From positions 3,735,001-3,799,000 of the forward strand of contig OY756972.1 of the NCBI GenBank assembly GCA_963580455.1: a stretch of 64,000 nucleotides of DNA. The letters run 5' to 3'. Source of the stretch: Euonymus europaeus. Its lineage: Eukaryota > Streptophyta > Magnoliopsida > Celastrales > Celastraceae. Numbering within the stretch: position 1 is the first letter of the stretch; each line of letters opens with the position of its first letter. The notes beneath the pieces were generated by a model. That model saw nothing but the letters and a program-made list of their open reading frames with translations. It was not told where the DNA came from and made no database searches. Position numbers and translations under genes: made by a program. Shown in pieces: positions 1-12,458 of this stretch.

Positions 1-170
1 GGGTCGAGTGAGAGAACGACCTTGGCAAGCGGATTAGAATCAGTGGCGGAATGACTTTTCCATGACTTAGCAACCACAACAGGACACTTCATCAACCACA
101 CCGATCTCTCTGCCTTCCCCGTTTCTACGAAACTACTGCTACCCGCACTACTATCGTGATCTTCCTCCAT
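1..170 (-). CDS. Transcription initiation factor IIF beta subunit, N-terminal part of exon 1 (partial)
   Basis: The reverse strand from the ATG at 170 reads an open 56-codon frame to the window edge. It contains the run RSVWLMKCPVVVAKSW followed by LAKVVLSLDP, which I recognise as the start of the plant TFIIF small (RAP30-like) subunit. In this family the protein pairs with TFIIF alpha and helps RNA polymerase II enter the preinitiation complex in the nucleus. The acidic, serine-rich first 20 residues are typical and variable. The rest of the gene lies left of the window, so integrity cannot be judged. The divergent neighbour is WAT1, 7.5 kb away. In Arabidopsis, from memory, TFIIF-beta and WAT1 are adjacent genes. 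Confidence 0.85.
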   Translation of the reverse strand, partial: MEEDHDSSAGSSSFVETGKAERSVWLMKCPVVVAKSWKSHSATDSNPLAKVVLSLD

Positions 171-857
171 ATCTCTCTAGAGTTTCTGTTTGTTTCTCGA
201 GAACAAATTTTGCGGTTTCGTTCTGTCGGTCAACTTAACCACACTTTCTCTTGTTGACAATGGTGTCTGAAATATTGAGGCCTGGAATGGGCCCAAACAA
301 ACGTGAGTCCAGTATGCAACATTCATATTGTTTTGGGCTGGGCCTAAGTCGCTTATATATTAATATAAGCTATTTTCTATATTTATATTTTGATAAGCAT
401 GAATATGCTTCTAGTGCAAGTGAATATCCAAAATAACTCAGTTGAAGAATTATATCTCATATAATCTCGAATCCCGAATCTCGAATCCCGAGTTTGAACT
501 TCATTCCCTTTTCCTCATAAAAAAATAAAAGACTACAAGCACTGCGGCTTTGGTCAAGCGGAAAGCCTGAAAAGAAATGCACATGATTTGTCCAGTATAG
601 ACATGTATATAGTTTCAATCTCCAAAAGATGGTATTGCAAGAAAAAAAATGCACATGATCTGTCTATTCAGGAGGAACATGAACCATTTGCCTGACCACA
701 TAAGATTCAGCAGTAGTGGAAGGATTCTTTTTCGAAAAACATATAGAACAAAATCAAACCCCTAGTCCATGGAAATTCATCCAAATTGGCGGCCACTAGA
801 CATACAAATACTACAATTTGATCTCTAGCACACATGATTCATTCGTTTCCATCTTTT

Positions 858-1185
858 TTTTCCTCCAATGTTATGATTGCGCGCATTTCTAAGTTAAAAT
901 GTAGACGTTAACGTCAATCATAAGCCTATTGTGTCAACAAAACCTCGTAGATACTTTCAAACGTTTCATCATAGTTTACAACTGATCTGTCCATATTTCA
1001 AAACACATATTCCATTGTATACATTTTTTCTTCAATTTTATGATTGCGCGCATTTCTAATTTAAAATATAAATGTTTACGTTAATCATAAACATGTTGTG
1101 TCAACTATCTCGATAGATCCTTTATAACGTTTCTTCCTAGTTTACAGTTGATCCGTGTCCATATTTCATAATACTTATAACTTAA
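858..1185. repeat. Diverged direct tandem duplication, about 167-bp period
   Basis: Two adjacent segments (about 858-1016 and 1025-1185) share the anchor TTATGATTGCGCGCATTTCT at 871 and 1038, a following TAATCATAA-like block, GTGTCAAC, AACGTTTC, TAGTTTAC and TCCATATTTCA in the same order. Many substitutions separate them, so the duplication is old. Confidence 0.75.
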
Positions 1186-1723
1186 TTCTTTATTAGACTT
1201 GGTTAAATTAAACGTGATTTCAAGCTAGTAACTACACAAAATAAAATTACTATTCATGCTAAAATTGTAGGATTAGATGCCTCACTATAAATTTTAAATC
1301 CGAAGCAATTTAAAACCTATATATATGGATTCAATTTGTAATTGCATAATCAAATTTCAAGCACATGCATGCAACTTAATTTGTTAATGGCAAAAGGACA
1401 AGATCTTGAAAATGACCTACTAGGAATCTTCTTTGTCACCTTTGGCAATGAAGATTAAGATCAAAGATTCCATTAATACTATCTTCTCTCAAAATGGGTC
1501 ATGAAAACAATATATGTACATTTATGGGGGTGCGCACTATAAACTTCAGAATTGGACTTTAGATTGGTATTGGTGGGCTAAAGAAGGGAGAGAGGGACCC
1601 TCTTATATTCCTAAATGGCTGGACCAATTTGAAGGATATTAATTGAAAGGGAGACCTTAATGTCATTCCCATGAACGTGGACTCCAGAAATAGGAAAAGA
1701 AATAAAGAAACAAAAGAAGAATC

Positions 1724-1727
<4 letters not shown>

Positions 1728-1756
<29 letters not shown>
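1728..1756. repeat. (GA)n microsatellite
   Basis: An uninterrupted GA run of about 14 units. Confidence 0.95.
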
Positions 1757-1759
<3 letters not shown>

Positions 1760-1868
1760 AACATGGTTTCGATTAGGGTTTACTACTTTGTAAGAGTTGT
1801 CTTGCCGCAACATATTCCTTTCATGGCCATCAATGTACGTAAGTGATTTTGTTAAATTGTTATTTTGC

Positions 1869-1900
1869 TGGTGTGTGTGTGTGTATATATATATATATAT
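1869..1900. repeat. (TG)n(TA)n compound microsatellite
   Basis: TG units pass directly into TA units. Similar mixed TG/TA runs occur near 2563-2606. Confidence 0.9.
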
Positions 1901-4900
1901 CATGTATACATTTAATAATCATATGCTTTTTGAACAACAAACTAATTGTATATGGTTATAATAAGCTAATTTAATTTATATTCATAAATTAAATTTACTA
2001 CAATTAATTAATTAATCAATTGCCAATTCCATTAGGATCCCCTCTCTTCCCATAAATTGAATTTACTTTATTTATTATTTAGACAAGTAATTTTTTTTAA
2101 TTCATTCATAAATCATAACACATGTCAATTATTATATATATATATATACTGAAAAAGAAATCATTTGATTTTAGACACTTGAGAGAGAAATATCTCCTCT
2201 ACTTTTAGAGAGAAGATAAATTATAAAATTAACCATTATGACTTTACCTATTCCTTTCATATGTCATCTCCGGTGGCATATCGTCATCAAATTTTTTACT
2301 ATTGACGCTCATAAGTAGTCAACTTTTTTTTCTCTCTCTTAAAGTCATTTTTTCTTTTATTATTACTATTCTTAGTATGAGAGTAATTCTTTTGATTCAA
2401 AGTAGTATATTATTATGATGACTAGCCAACTAGGTCGTGAGAATCAACTTTTTCTTTAATTATTGGCTAATTGAACAGAAAAAAAATCTTCGATCAAATT
2501 GATGACTCGTATGCCGGTTGCATTGAAAAATGTAAGAGATATTGGAAGCAAATACGAGCCAAGTGTGTGTATGTATAGAAAGTATATATGTGTGTGTGTA
2601 TGTATAGCCGTAGATCTCTAATAAATAAGATGAGTATATGGTCGCATAAATTACAGATTTTGGATCCTTTTTATAGGGAATGTCTCAACTTGTCAAGAAT
2701 ACCCCATCGCTTAAAAAACCTAAGTGATGTGGTATGTGAGAAAAAGTATAAACTTTCTCGTTTAATAAAGTCTGTTTTCAGAGTTCAAGTATCATTAAAT
2801 GAGATGATTAAAAAAACAAAGTTCTACGTATTTAATATATTCATGAAAATCGAATGATCCAAACCAAGTAATAGGAATAGGCTTGAGATTTATAACATAT
2901 ACAACTAGCAAGCAAGCATGCCTTGCATGCATGTATGTATGGTGGTGGTGTCACTTCATGTGACGAATGTTCCAAATGAAAGCAATAAAGATTGTTTAAG
3001 TATGAGTCATGGGTAGAGGGGCTAGTTGATGGTGGAGGGGACGGGTTGATAGGCCCGGATGGAAGTATTTACTGGGGCATATATAGGGGTGGTGAAACGT
3101 CATCCTTGTATTGATTCTCCAATTTATTTATAGTAAATAATGACTAGAGCTCCTCTCGTGACCGAACCAAATAAATCATGTGTCTTTATTTTGTGCTTTA
3201 TTATCCTTGTTTGTGTTGATCAAATCACAACAAAGATAAGGGGATCTTTCCAAAGGAAGAGAGTGAGGTGGGGTGTGGTTCTAAACTCTGAATCTCAACC
3301 TCAAAGAAAAAAAAACATCTAGAGCAACACATAGTCATATATATAAATGCTTTTTTGTCCATGAAAAGGACGAGATTGTTGAGATGATTACAGACAATTC
3401 AAATTAAAATTGACCAAACACCTACCCTAGCTATTGATGTCCATTTGGTGGTTTGCATCTAGTCGTGTAGTAGTGATCGTTCATTATGTTTTTGGAAGGT
3501 AACAAAGGGATTTATTCTCTATTTCCTATATAAAATTGTTGCAAATATATATTATTTTACATAACATGAATTAAACAAGAACGTAAAATAAAGAGCAAAA
3601 GGAAAACTAATTAGTAGGAGTGTCAACGGTCGATTTTGATCAGTTTTTAAATATATTTTGGCTATACCATTTAGTCACGCAGTTATTTATCGATTATGTT
3701 CATTTTTTGGTCCGATTTTAGTGAAAAATATTGAAAAAAAAAATCAGATCCACCGATTTTGTTTCAATTTTGTCGATTTTGTTACAAGTTTGCAACTTTA
3801 CTAATTAGCGTTAGTCTGCTCATGATGGGTGTGGTCAAGTTGGTCCGACTTGTAGAATATGAACACTTTTGCTTGAGGATTTACATGTCTTGGCAAGGGT
3901 GTTTGAGTATTGAGACGTTAGGGGAGAGTAGGATCGGACAGCATATGCCATTATCAGACATAGGTTATCTATTGAACTCAAGATTTAATTTGTACAATAT
4001 GTTGACTATCTTTTTGATATTCACACCATTATCTAAAAAAGGGTCAGTTTTCTACAGAAAATACACTACTACTTTCAAAGTTGGACCTAGCTAAGAGTAG
4101 GAGTAGATCGATGTGTTGCAATTCTAGTGCATTATTTCACTTCACCTAGTTATAATGTAATTAAGTGGACCTCTCTATGTAATGTTGCATTCATATATCA
4201 ATATTATTGACCCACTCATGACCGGTCAAAACAGCAACGATAGCGATTTCAACTGTTGGTATCTCAGTTATCTCAGATGTTGAGTTGTAAGCATAAATTT
4301 AAATGTGTATCATGTCGGTGAAATTCAGCACTTAAAATAATAGAGATTTCATTCTCATATAGTCATACTGTTGGGATCTCAAACAGTTTTATTGGGATCA
4401 CAAATTACTGAGATCTTTATCATTTTTGCCAGAAAAAAAAAGTGCAGACCTTTTATTTGTGATTTTAACTCCGATAAAATTAAAGGATTCCACTTCGAAG
4501 GTGACAATACATGGTGTACGAGACAAGCATTGCCGATTCAAAATTAATAAGGGAGACATTTATGGAATTGGAAAAACACAATGTTTAGTATGTGTTATTG
4601 TGTTCCCCCTCCCCAACTCCAAGAGTGTCTAAAAATAATGTATGGCGTGAAAGATAATTAATTATTGACCTTTTTTTTCTTAGTCTTAGTTAATCATGGA
4701 TGTTTAAGTTTAAATTCATGCTTAAACAACATTAATGATTATGTTTAATTACGTGCATTAAGGGTGCGTGCTTTGTTTCATAATTAAGTAAACAAAGGTA
4801 GTTGAATTAATCAAGCTAATTAGTCCTGGTTTAGGTGGCCATATATGTTGCACGAATTTACCTGGACAAATATATCCCTCCAAGAGAAGCAATTATCCGT

Positions 4901-7366
4901 GCGTACAAATTTTTTCTACCTATTGACATGATAAGTTGAGTCAAAGTCTAACGCGTTATCACAAGGATATCACTTTCACAAGAAAGTATGTATTTTTACG
5001 ATAAATAATCCTAAAATTAATTTTCAGGACACTACCTCCAAATCCTGGCCAACCATTAACCCTCTCTCATCTAAATTCCTGGCTCTGCTTCTGTGTATAT
5101 ATGCAACATATATAATGCCTTTCTTCATTCATTATCCATGACACTATACTAATATACACTCGCAAGCCTTTTCTCTTTGTCTATATATGTGTGTCTGCGG
5201 CTGTATTGTGGGGAATCATGGACAAAATGGAAGCCATCGACTATGTACATACAATATTTATTGTGATCTCTTTGTTTGCGCTCCAAATACCAAAATAGAA
5301 AATAAATCTCGCGATTATTATTGGAATCTCATTATTTGTCCTATAAACTACGACCAAAATCTCTAGTTCTTCTCCACCCTTGTGTTGATGGAGGTCCGGG
5401 CGTCTATTTTTCTTTCGATTATTTTGTGTAAGGTTCGTTTGTTCTTGATTTTCTCTCCTTTTAACTTGATGTTCTATTGTTTTATTGTCATTTCTCTGTT
5501 GGTATTTGTTGTAATCACAGTATTCATCCACCATAAATGATTAAATGACCATATCAATAAATTCTTAGATACTGTCTTTTTTTTAATAAAAAAAAGACGA
5601 AAATCAGCATGAAATAACATCATGATTTTAAATAATACAATTTTCTTTAAAAAAAAAAGGGTGTGAAACGTGTCGTTTCGAAGGTCGACCAGGTACTGTT
5701 GATAAAGATTCGCTCGTGCCAAACAAAATCTGAACTACATGTAGCTGTCAGCCATGTATGCGTACTTCTGCAATTAACTCCCGACTGGCGCTGGTCAGAG
5801 TAGTCTCCGACCGGTTCGTGCAGGCCGGGTATATATCAAGTCCAAGACCCAGCTTTTTTTTGTCAGATTGTAATACTTTCGAATATGGTGTGTGAAAATT
5901 TTGCCCAATTCGGATAATTCAATTTATCCAACTCGAATTAAATCAAGTAAACTCCAAACTCTAATTTTAATTAAATTTATTTGTTTAAATTTAAATTAAT
6001 TATGATATAATCAATTAAATATGTCTAAAAATCTAAACTAATGCGAATCCAGACATTTAAATATTTATGTTATCCCACTAAAAAAATTATTTTTTTTTAT
6101 CATTCGGACTTTAAGATTAAATGAAGTCAAAATTTAACGGGTGACTACAAATAAAGAGCGGTGTCAGATTGGAATACTTTTGAAGATTAAGAGAAAATTC
6201 TTCTTTTAAAATTTGAGAAATGATGATGGTCTCAATTGAGGGGGGGACAATATGTCTGTTAAAGCAACATTTCATTAGGTTTTCTTACTAAGTGGACTAA
6301 CAACACTTTATAAGAAAAGCACACAGGATAAAGAAATTAAAGACCCTTTAATTGAATTTGATTATTAAGATAACTCACTAACATAGGTAGAAGTAGTACA
6401 CTAAAATTCAAACTTTTATTAGACATAAATCAGTAAAGTAAAGCTGAAAGCCCAGGAAAAATGGGATTCCTCTTGTTGGCTGCCACTTTTGATATATGAT
6501 GCTGCTTTTAGCATGGTGGGTTCATTTTTTTCTCACTCTTTATAGAGCAGCGCCGTTCTGTCCATTGAGAATTAAACCTAGTCCGAGAATTTTAAGGTGT
6601 TGTAATGGTTTCCAGAAGTTCGAGAGAAAAATAAATTTCACGGTCTGAACTTACTCATATTGATGTCTAAAGGAGAAATGTATATGGTATCGTTTTCGGT
6701 AATAAAAAAGGTATCCCCTAATTAATTAATGATAAGATGTATATCTTAGCCTTTTGCTTCAAACTAATACCAAACAAACTTTGAATAATACATTCATGTC
6801 TATTTTGATGATTATATTTCAATAATCGTAAGTATTGTTAACAAAACATTTTTTTCCAGCAACAGTGGTCTTAAATATATTATTGAATATACTATGCAAG
6901 AAATACCAATATCCTTTTTCTTCCAAAAAATTAATAATTGAGTGACTTCTGTCTTATAGATTTAGCAAATCAAAGGAAATTGAGTAGATAATTAGGAGAT
7001 CCAACCAAACCCATTATCCACCGAAATTATTCAGAATTGAATGGTCGAGATTAACATACCTAGAGAATATTATTTATTTAAAGACTACCCTTATAAAATA
7101 TTCCACAGAAAAGTTAATATATTTTTTAAAGATCGAAAGAAATACAAGCTATGGTTAGATAGTGAGTATGAGAAGGTATATCTGTGTTGTGGGGTTTCAG
7201 AGACACTCAAACGCTTGGGAGGTACCCACACCCTCCCCTCGTGCGTGCTATCTATCAATGGCGGCTTCACTCACTCCCTCCACCTCCCTCTCTCTCTCTC
7301 CCCTTCTCAATTATCATCATTAATGGCATGCATCCAAAACAGAACCTGTTAGATGCTCCATCATAA

Positions 7367-7405
<39 letters not shown>
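7367..7405. repeat. (TC)n(TA)n microsatellite upstream of WAT1
   Basis: A pyrimidine CT run followed by a TA run, about 280 bp upstream of the WAT1 start codon. CT-rich tracts are common near plant promoters, and length variation here could affect expression; that last point is inference. Confidence 0.9.
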
Positions 7406-7602
7406 CATAATATCATTCTGTGTGTATTACTTGTGTAGTGCGATTGGGGTTGTCTTGTCCGCTCAAACAGAGAAAGGAGAATGTGGGAGACAACCAAAAG
7501 ACATTTATTTATATTATATATATGAACCCTCTCAGCAACAGTTGACGCTAAAACGTCTTCTGTCGGTCCCGCCACTCTCTCCCCTTCCTTTCCCAACTGA
7601 TT

Positions 7603-7611
7603 TATATAAAT
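7603..7611 (+). promoter_or_regulatory. Probable WAT1 TATA box
   Basis: TATATAAAT lies 76 bp before the WAT1 ATG. Transcription would start about 30 bp downstream, leaving a 5' leader of roughly 45 bases. Position and sequence fit a plant TATA box; no transcript data support it here. Confidence 0.6.
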
Positions 7612-7686
7612 AACACCCCTTCACTCTCCTTTCCTCCACACACAAACAATTCGTCTCTCCCAGTTTGATTAATTAGTTTTCTTCAA

Positions 7687-9823
7687 ATGGCTGATACGTC
7701 TGGTTCTGGTGGCTCCGGAAGGAGAATGTGGTGTTCAATGCCTGAGAGGTTTCAGCTTCATGCCGCCATGCTGACCTTGCAATTTGGTTATGCTGGTTTC
7801 CATGTTGTCTCTCGTGCTGCACTTAACATGGGCATTAGCAAGCTTGTTTTCCCTGTTTACAGGAACGTCATCGCACTTATTCTTCTTCTTCCATTCGCAT
7901 ATTTTCTAGAGAAGTAAATACCCTATTTTTATTTCTATATATTTTCAATACACGATATATATATATATTGAAATTAACACATGCAAATTGTGATGGTTTG
8001 TTTTAGGAAGGAAAGACCAGCGATTACTCTCAACTTTCTCCTTCAGTTCTTCCTCCTTGCACTTGTGGGGTATGATCAAAACTTTGTACATAAAAGAAAA
8101 CAAACAACATTGAAATTAAATGAAACTGAATCTCAAATAACCTTTTTTTAATTGGGGTGACAGAATAACAGCAAATCAAGGTTTCTACTTGCTGGGTTTG
8201 GACAACACCTCACCCACCTTTGCATCAGCAGTCCAAAACTCTGTCCCTGCCCTTACTTTTCTCATGGCAGCCATTTTAAGGTATCTCTCTCTCTCTCTCT
8301 CGTCTCTACTTCGATCTCTTTAATAACCAAAGAATGCCTTAACCTTTTCATCCTTTTTAATTTTCAGGATAGAAAAAGTAAGGCTAGACAGAAAAGATGG
8401 GATAGCCAAAGTGCTAGGAACTTTCAGCTGTGTGTGTGGAGCAACTGTGATCACTTTATATAAAGGTCCAGCGATATACAGTCCAACTCCACCACTACAT
8501 GGAGTACTCGAACCACCAACCATTTTCGCATCTTTAGGAGATGCTAGAGGCAAGAACTGGACTCTTGGGTGTGTGTATCTCATCGGTCATTGCTTGTCCT
8601 GGTCCGGTTGGCTCGTCTTGCAAGCACCGGTTCTCAAGAAGTACCCGGCCCGGCTCTCCGTCACTTCTTACACTTGTTTCTTTGGACTCATACAGTTTCT
8701 GATCATTGCTGCTTTCGCTGAAAGAGACCCCCAATCTTGGATTTTCCACTCTGGCGGCGAAGTCTTCACTATAGTCTATGCGGTCAGTTACACTACTTAA
8801 ATATTGAGTATATTCAGTGCATATTAATCACGTAAATTTTTATTTAAAATACGAAAAATGATAAAGACTATCAGTTTAAGATCTTTAATTATCTCCATAA
8901 ACGGACAAGATTTAAGTGAATGCGTGACTCCACGTGATGTACATGAAATTCTGTGAGTACAATTCAACAACATGACGGAGCCATATGAATACTAGAGGGG
9001 CCGGACGCCCCCGATTTTTTCAAAAAAAAATAATTATAAAGATTGCGTTTTTTAAAGTACAAAGGTAACTTTTAACATTTAATTGGGTTGTTTTATGTTT
9101 ATTTATATTTATATGTTTAAATTGTGATTTCATATGAATGATATTTTTATCCATTAAAGGTGGATAGTTAGATTGGATGGTCTTTCTTAATTTTTTTTTT
9201 CTTATTTAGGTACATAGTTTTTATGCAATTAATGATACTTTTATACTTTAATTAATGAGAAATTAAGTTTTCTTCTTTGTAGTTGTATATATATATAAAG
9301 TGGGTACATATATGCAATAATGTGGGAGAAGTTTCTTTGATATTGATGGTGCAGGGAGTGGTGGCATCAGGGATTGCCTTCGCTGTACAGATATGGTGCA
9401 TTGACAGAGGTGGCCCAGTCTTTGTTGCTGTTTATCAGCCAGTTCAGACTCTTGTTGTCGCTATTATGGCTTCCATTGCTTTAGGCGAAGAGTTCTACTT
9501 GGGAGGGTACGTATGTGGGGGGGTCCTTTATCATCTCTTTATATATGTTTGCGTTCAACTATCCTGATTTGATTTACCTTTTTTTTTCCCAATGGGATGT
9601 ATTTTGTTATCATGCATGGTGTTGGGTGCACAGGATCATTGGTGCGGTGCTGATCATAGTGGGATTGTATCTGGTCTTGTGGGGCAAAAGCGAAGAGAAG
9701 AAGTTCGCACTGGAAAAGGCAGCAATCCAGTCCATCATGGACCACAGTACCAGCAGAACATCAACCACCGCCAAGAGCTCTCTCACTCAGCCACTCCTTC
9801 CTCCGTCAACGGAAAATGTTTGA
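7687..9823 (+). CDS. WAT1: WAT1 (WALLS ARE THIN 1), EamA/nodulin MtN21-type membrane transporter
   Basis: Six exons join in frame: 7687-7913, 8007-8069, 8164-8280, 8368-8782, 9355-9506 and 9634-9823, all with GT-AG introns. They give 387 residues, close to the roughly 389 of Arabidopsis WAT1. The protein has a short soluble N-terminus, then repeated hydrophobic segments forming two EamA (DMT-superfamily) halves, and a hydrophilic Ser/Thr-rich tail. Signature stretches include FGYAGFHVVSRAALNMG, ITANQGFYLLGL with TSPTFASA, and ASGIAFAVQIWCIDRGGPVF. WAT1 is known as a tonoplast auxin exporter needed for fibre secondary-wall formation. The ATG at 7687 has a good context (AAATGGC) and no later Met fits better. 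The long fourth intron (572 bp) holds only AT-rich sequence. Orthology is supported by the neighbouring TFIIF-beta and DREB2D genes. Confidence 0.93.
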
Positions 9824-10863
9824 CTGAAAAAATCCTAACTTTGACTCTTAAGTCAACACTCTGGAGCACTATTTCCTAGTAGCAAAAGGTTTGTGTGCGT
9901 ATGAAGTTTTTTATTTTATTTTATGGTTTAATCTATTTATATTAGTTAGAGAGGGGAAAAAAAGAAAAAAAAAAGAGAGAGAGAGAGTTATGGGGTGTTG
10001 TCGTTTTGTGGGTTGAAACCCCACAAGCTTTGATTATGATTTTAACATATGGTTTGATTTAAGAGACAAGATATGCAAATTATCAAGTTAATGCACGAGA
10101 ATATGATTGTGGTTTGGACCCACGGTTTTAACTGTTGTTTTCACTATTTTATTAGTATTTTGTTAAAAGCTAGAGAGGCATGCCACATCATAATTATAAC
10201 ATTCGTGCACCATAAAATAATTTTGGTCGGAAAATCAACCACTCACTTGTTTGTATGTAATTATGACAGACTGATCTCATACACACGTATATTAATTTAT
10301 TTTAAAAAAAATCAGACAACAATCGAAACAACTGGCTGATATTTACATAAACCAAAACCCTAATAAGTCTGGTCATTTTATGAAGGATAAGTTCATTTGT
10401 TTAGGGAGCTATTATTCGCGCACAATTTTTAGTACGGGCTTAATTGGATAATTGAAACTCAACCATCTTTTCCTTCATGCAGAACCATAGGAGTGTTTTT
10501 GCCGATTCACCCTTGAACTTGAAGTTGAAGGGAGTAAATAATATTTTTTTCCGAGTGATAGTTCTTTAGTCATACCATACAAGCCAGCTAAATATCAAAA
10601 TTGTAGTTTATATTTGATTAAGATGGTGTTCGCAAATAAATTTTATTGAATTCGGTCCAAAAAATACAATCCACGTTAAATGGATTGAACCTATTTAGAT
10701 CGACAATACAACTCAGCTTCCCCTCTCGATCCTCTCACACTAGAGAAAGGTTCTCTCAATGCTCTAACGCCCAACATAATCTTTAGAGCTTCCCAAATCA
10801 AATAGATCAAGGGTTTATGATAACATGTGCCCTAAATTAAGAGTAATTAATGACTAAAAAAAT

Positions 10864-11239
10864 CAATAATCAATGGATTTTAATTTAGATTTTTTGTAAC
10901 CCAAAATTACCCTCACTCAGAAAAATTCCCTCCACAATTTTTTTTTTATATATCAAGTGTTACTATAAATATAAATACAGAAAAGAGAAAAACAACATGA
11001 TTAAAAGGAGATGGTCATGATCGGAAAGTATTCAAAATCCTACAAGAAAGTGAGCTAGATATGATCCATTTATAAAGTCGCTTGTGAATAATGGTGACAA
11101 CATTTACTCAAATATTAAATTGAAATAAATAAATAATATCAAAGAAAACTTCAGGAATCAATTATTAAAGAAAACCCAAATTAAAGAAATCATCTTTTTT
11201 GGGTACAAAAAATCTAAATTAAAATCCATTGATTATTGT
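10864..11239. mobile_element. Foldback MITE-like element with about 42-bp inverted ends
   Basis: The left end at 10864-10905 (core CAATGGATTTTAATTTAGAT) is the near-perfect reverse complement of 11196-11239 (ending ATTTTGGATT-type sequence through CATTGATTATTG). The only differences are an indel in the GTAACCC/GTACCC part and run lengths. The interior is AT-rich with no coding potential. I could not fix the target-site duplication. Confidence 0.65.
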
Positions 11240-11924
11240 TAATTAGGGATGAGTTCATAAGCCATAGATCAAATATATTTCCAATTAAATTGAAACCTAA
11301 CCCCTTTAAAGAGAGATTAAATATATTTCATATCAAAGCCACGTCAAATTTGACTCAAGTCAAACTGATGTTAAATCCAAATCAAGTAAACCCTAATTTA
11401 AATTAAAATACAAATGGTTTCAATCTTGTTTGCAATTATTGCCAACGGATATTTTGTCCGATTATGGTAGGATTAACGGATCCCAATATCACATCATGAG
11501 AGTGAAATGAATGGTTAGGGCCCAGTTTAATTCTCATGATCACTTTCTTTTAAAAGTAATTCTTTGTATCAATTAGATGCTTTTCTTTTCCATAGGGGAT
11601 TAGCAATCCATCTTATCCTTCCTTTTCTAGTTTACTTCTTCTTTAATCTTTATCACTCTTGTTCTTGTTGGAGAATTATTTGATTTTATTAGTACAAGTG
11701 AAACCCTAACTACTGATGTTCTTGGTGTAAATACATTTTTATCTCTCTTCACTACTTGATCAGTACTATAACCAGGTCAATTGTAATCATTAATTGTTAA
11801 GTTAAACAATTACAATTGTAATGTACGAGTTTTCATATTGTGATAATATTGCATGATAACTTCATTAGGAATTAATTTGATCAAACACTTATTTCTCAAT
11901 CTATTTAACTAGACAATCATTGAG

Positions 11925-12113
11925 TCATTCATCTCCCATTCGATTTCGTAATCTTTTATTCACAATCTTCAAAGCTGAAAAAGATTTATCTGCTGATGCA
12001 GTTGCAACAGATAAAGTCAATGACAATGTCGCAAGCCTATGAACAAGTGAGGCTAGCCGACCCCTTGGCCCCTTGTGAATCCATCCCTGATTATAACCGT
12101 AACAAATATCCAA
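11925..12113 (-). pseudogene. hAT transposase C-terminal dimerisation-domain fragment (zinc-finger MYM-type-1-like)
   Basis: The reverse-strand frame contains LSLTLSVATASADKSFSALK followed by IVNKRLRNRMGDE. This is the hallmark end of plant hAT-type transposase-derived proteins, where the motif reads TLPVATATVERAFSA...LRNKMGD. Only about 60 residues survive, with no upstream catalytic region or BED finger nearby, so it is a dead fragment. It lies 346 bp beyond the stop codon of the NPF gene on the same strand. Confidence 0.75.
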
Positions 12114-12458
12114 AATAATTAAGCAAACAAATAACTGAATCGACTAGAAGATTATTTTAAAAAATTACATGTTTTTAGAATCGACCACAACTAGTTTCAT
12201 CAAAACATCACACTTCGAAGCTCTCTACTATCATCATCGCCTCTCTTCACTACTTAATCAGTACTATAACTATACAAAATATTCGAAATAATTAAACAGT
12301 TTGATAATTAAATCGATTGGAAGGCTATTTTTTAAAAAAACTTTGCATATTTCTTATAATCGATGATTGAAATAATCAATAACCTATAACCATCGATAAT
12401 TGACCGTTCGATCGGTTAAATTTTAAAAAAATCAACCTGTAATCGGCTGTCTAGGCTC

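Larger units (their letters stand above)
171..7600. other. Gene-free divergent intergenic region between TFIIF-beta and WAT1
   Basis: I see no convincing gene in these 7.4 kb. The open frames are short, AT-biased and lack recognisable motifs. It holds a diverged 167-bp-period duplication (858-1185), GA and TG/TA microsatellites (1728-1756, 1869-1900), a small TCGAATCCCGA duplication near 470-492, and a segment near 4250-4310 resembling, inverted, one near 58.25-58.31 kb. The upstream regulatory regions of both flanking genes must lie here. Confidence 0.6.
9824..12458. other. Convergent intergenic region between WAT1 and the NPF gene
   Basis: No intact gene is seen. It contains an imperfect foldback element (about 10864-11239), a hAT transposase C-terminal relic (11925-12113), and diverged direct duplications around that relic (11742-11772 with 12242-12271; about 12105-12190 with 12275-12370). 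The 3' untranslated regions of both flanking genes must end here. Confidence 0.6.

Noticed and set aside
5241..5722. Two overlapping minus-strand frames
   Set aside because: Asn/Lys/Phe-rich composition typical of AT-rich intergenic DNA, with no motif.
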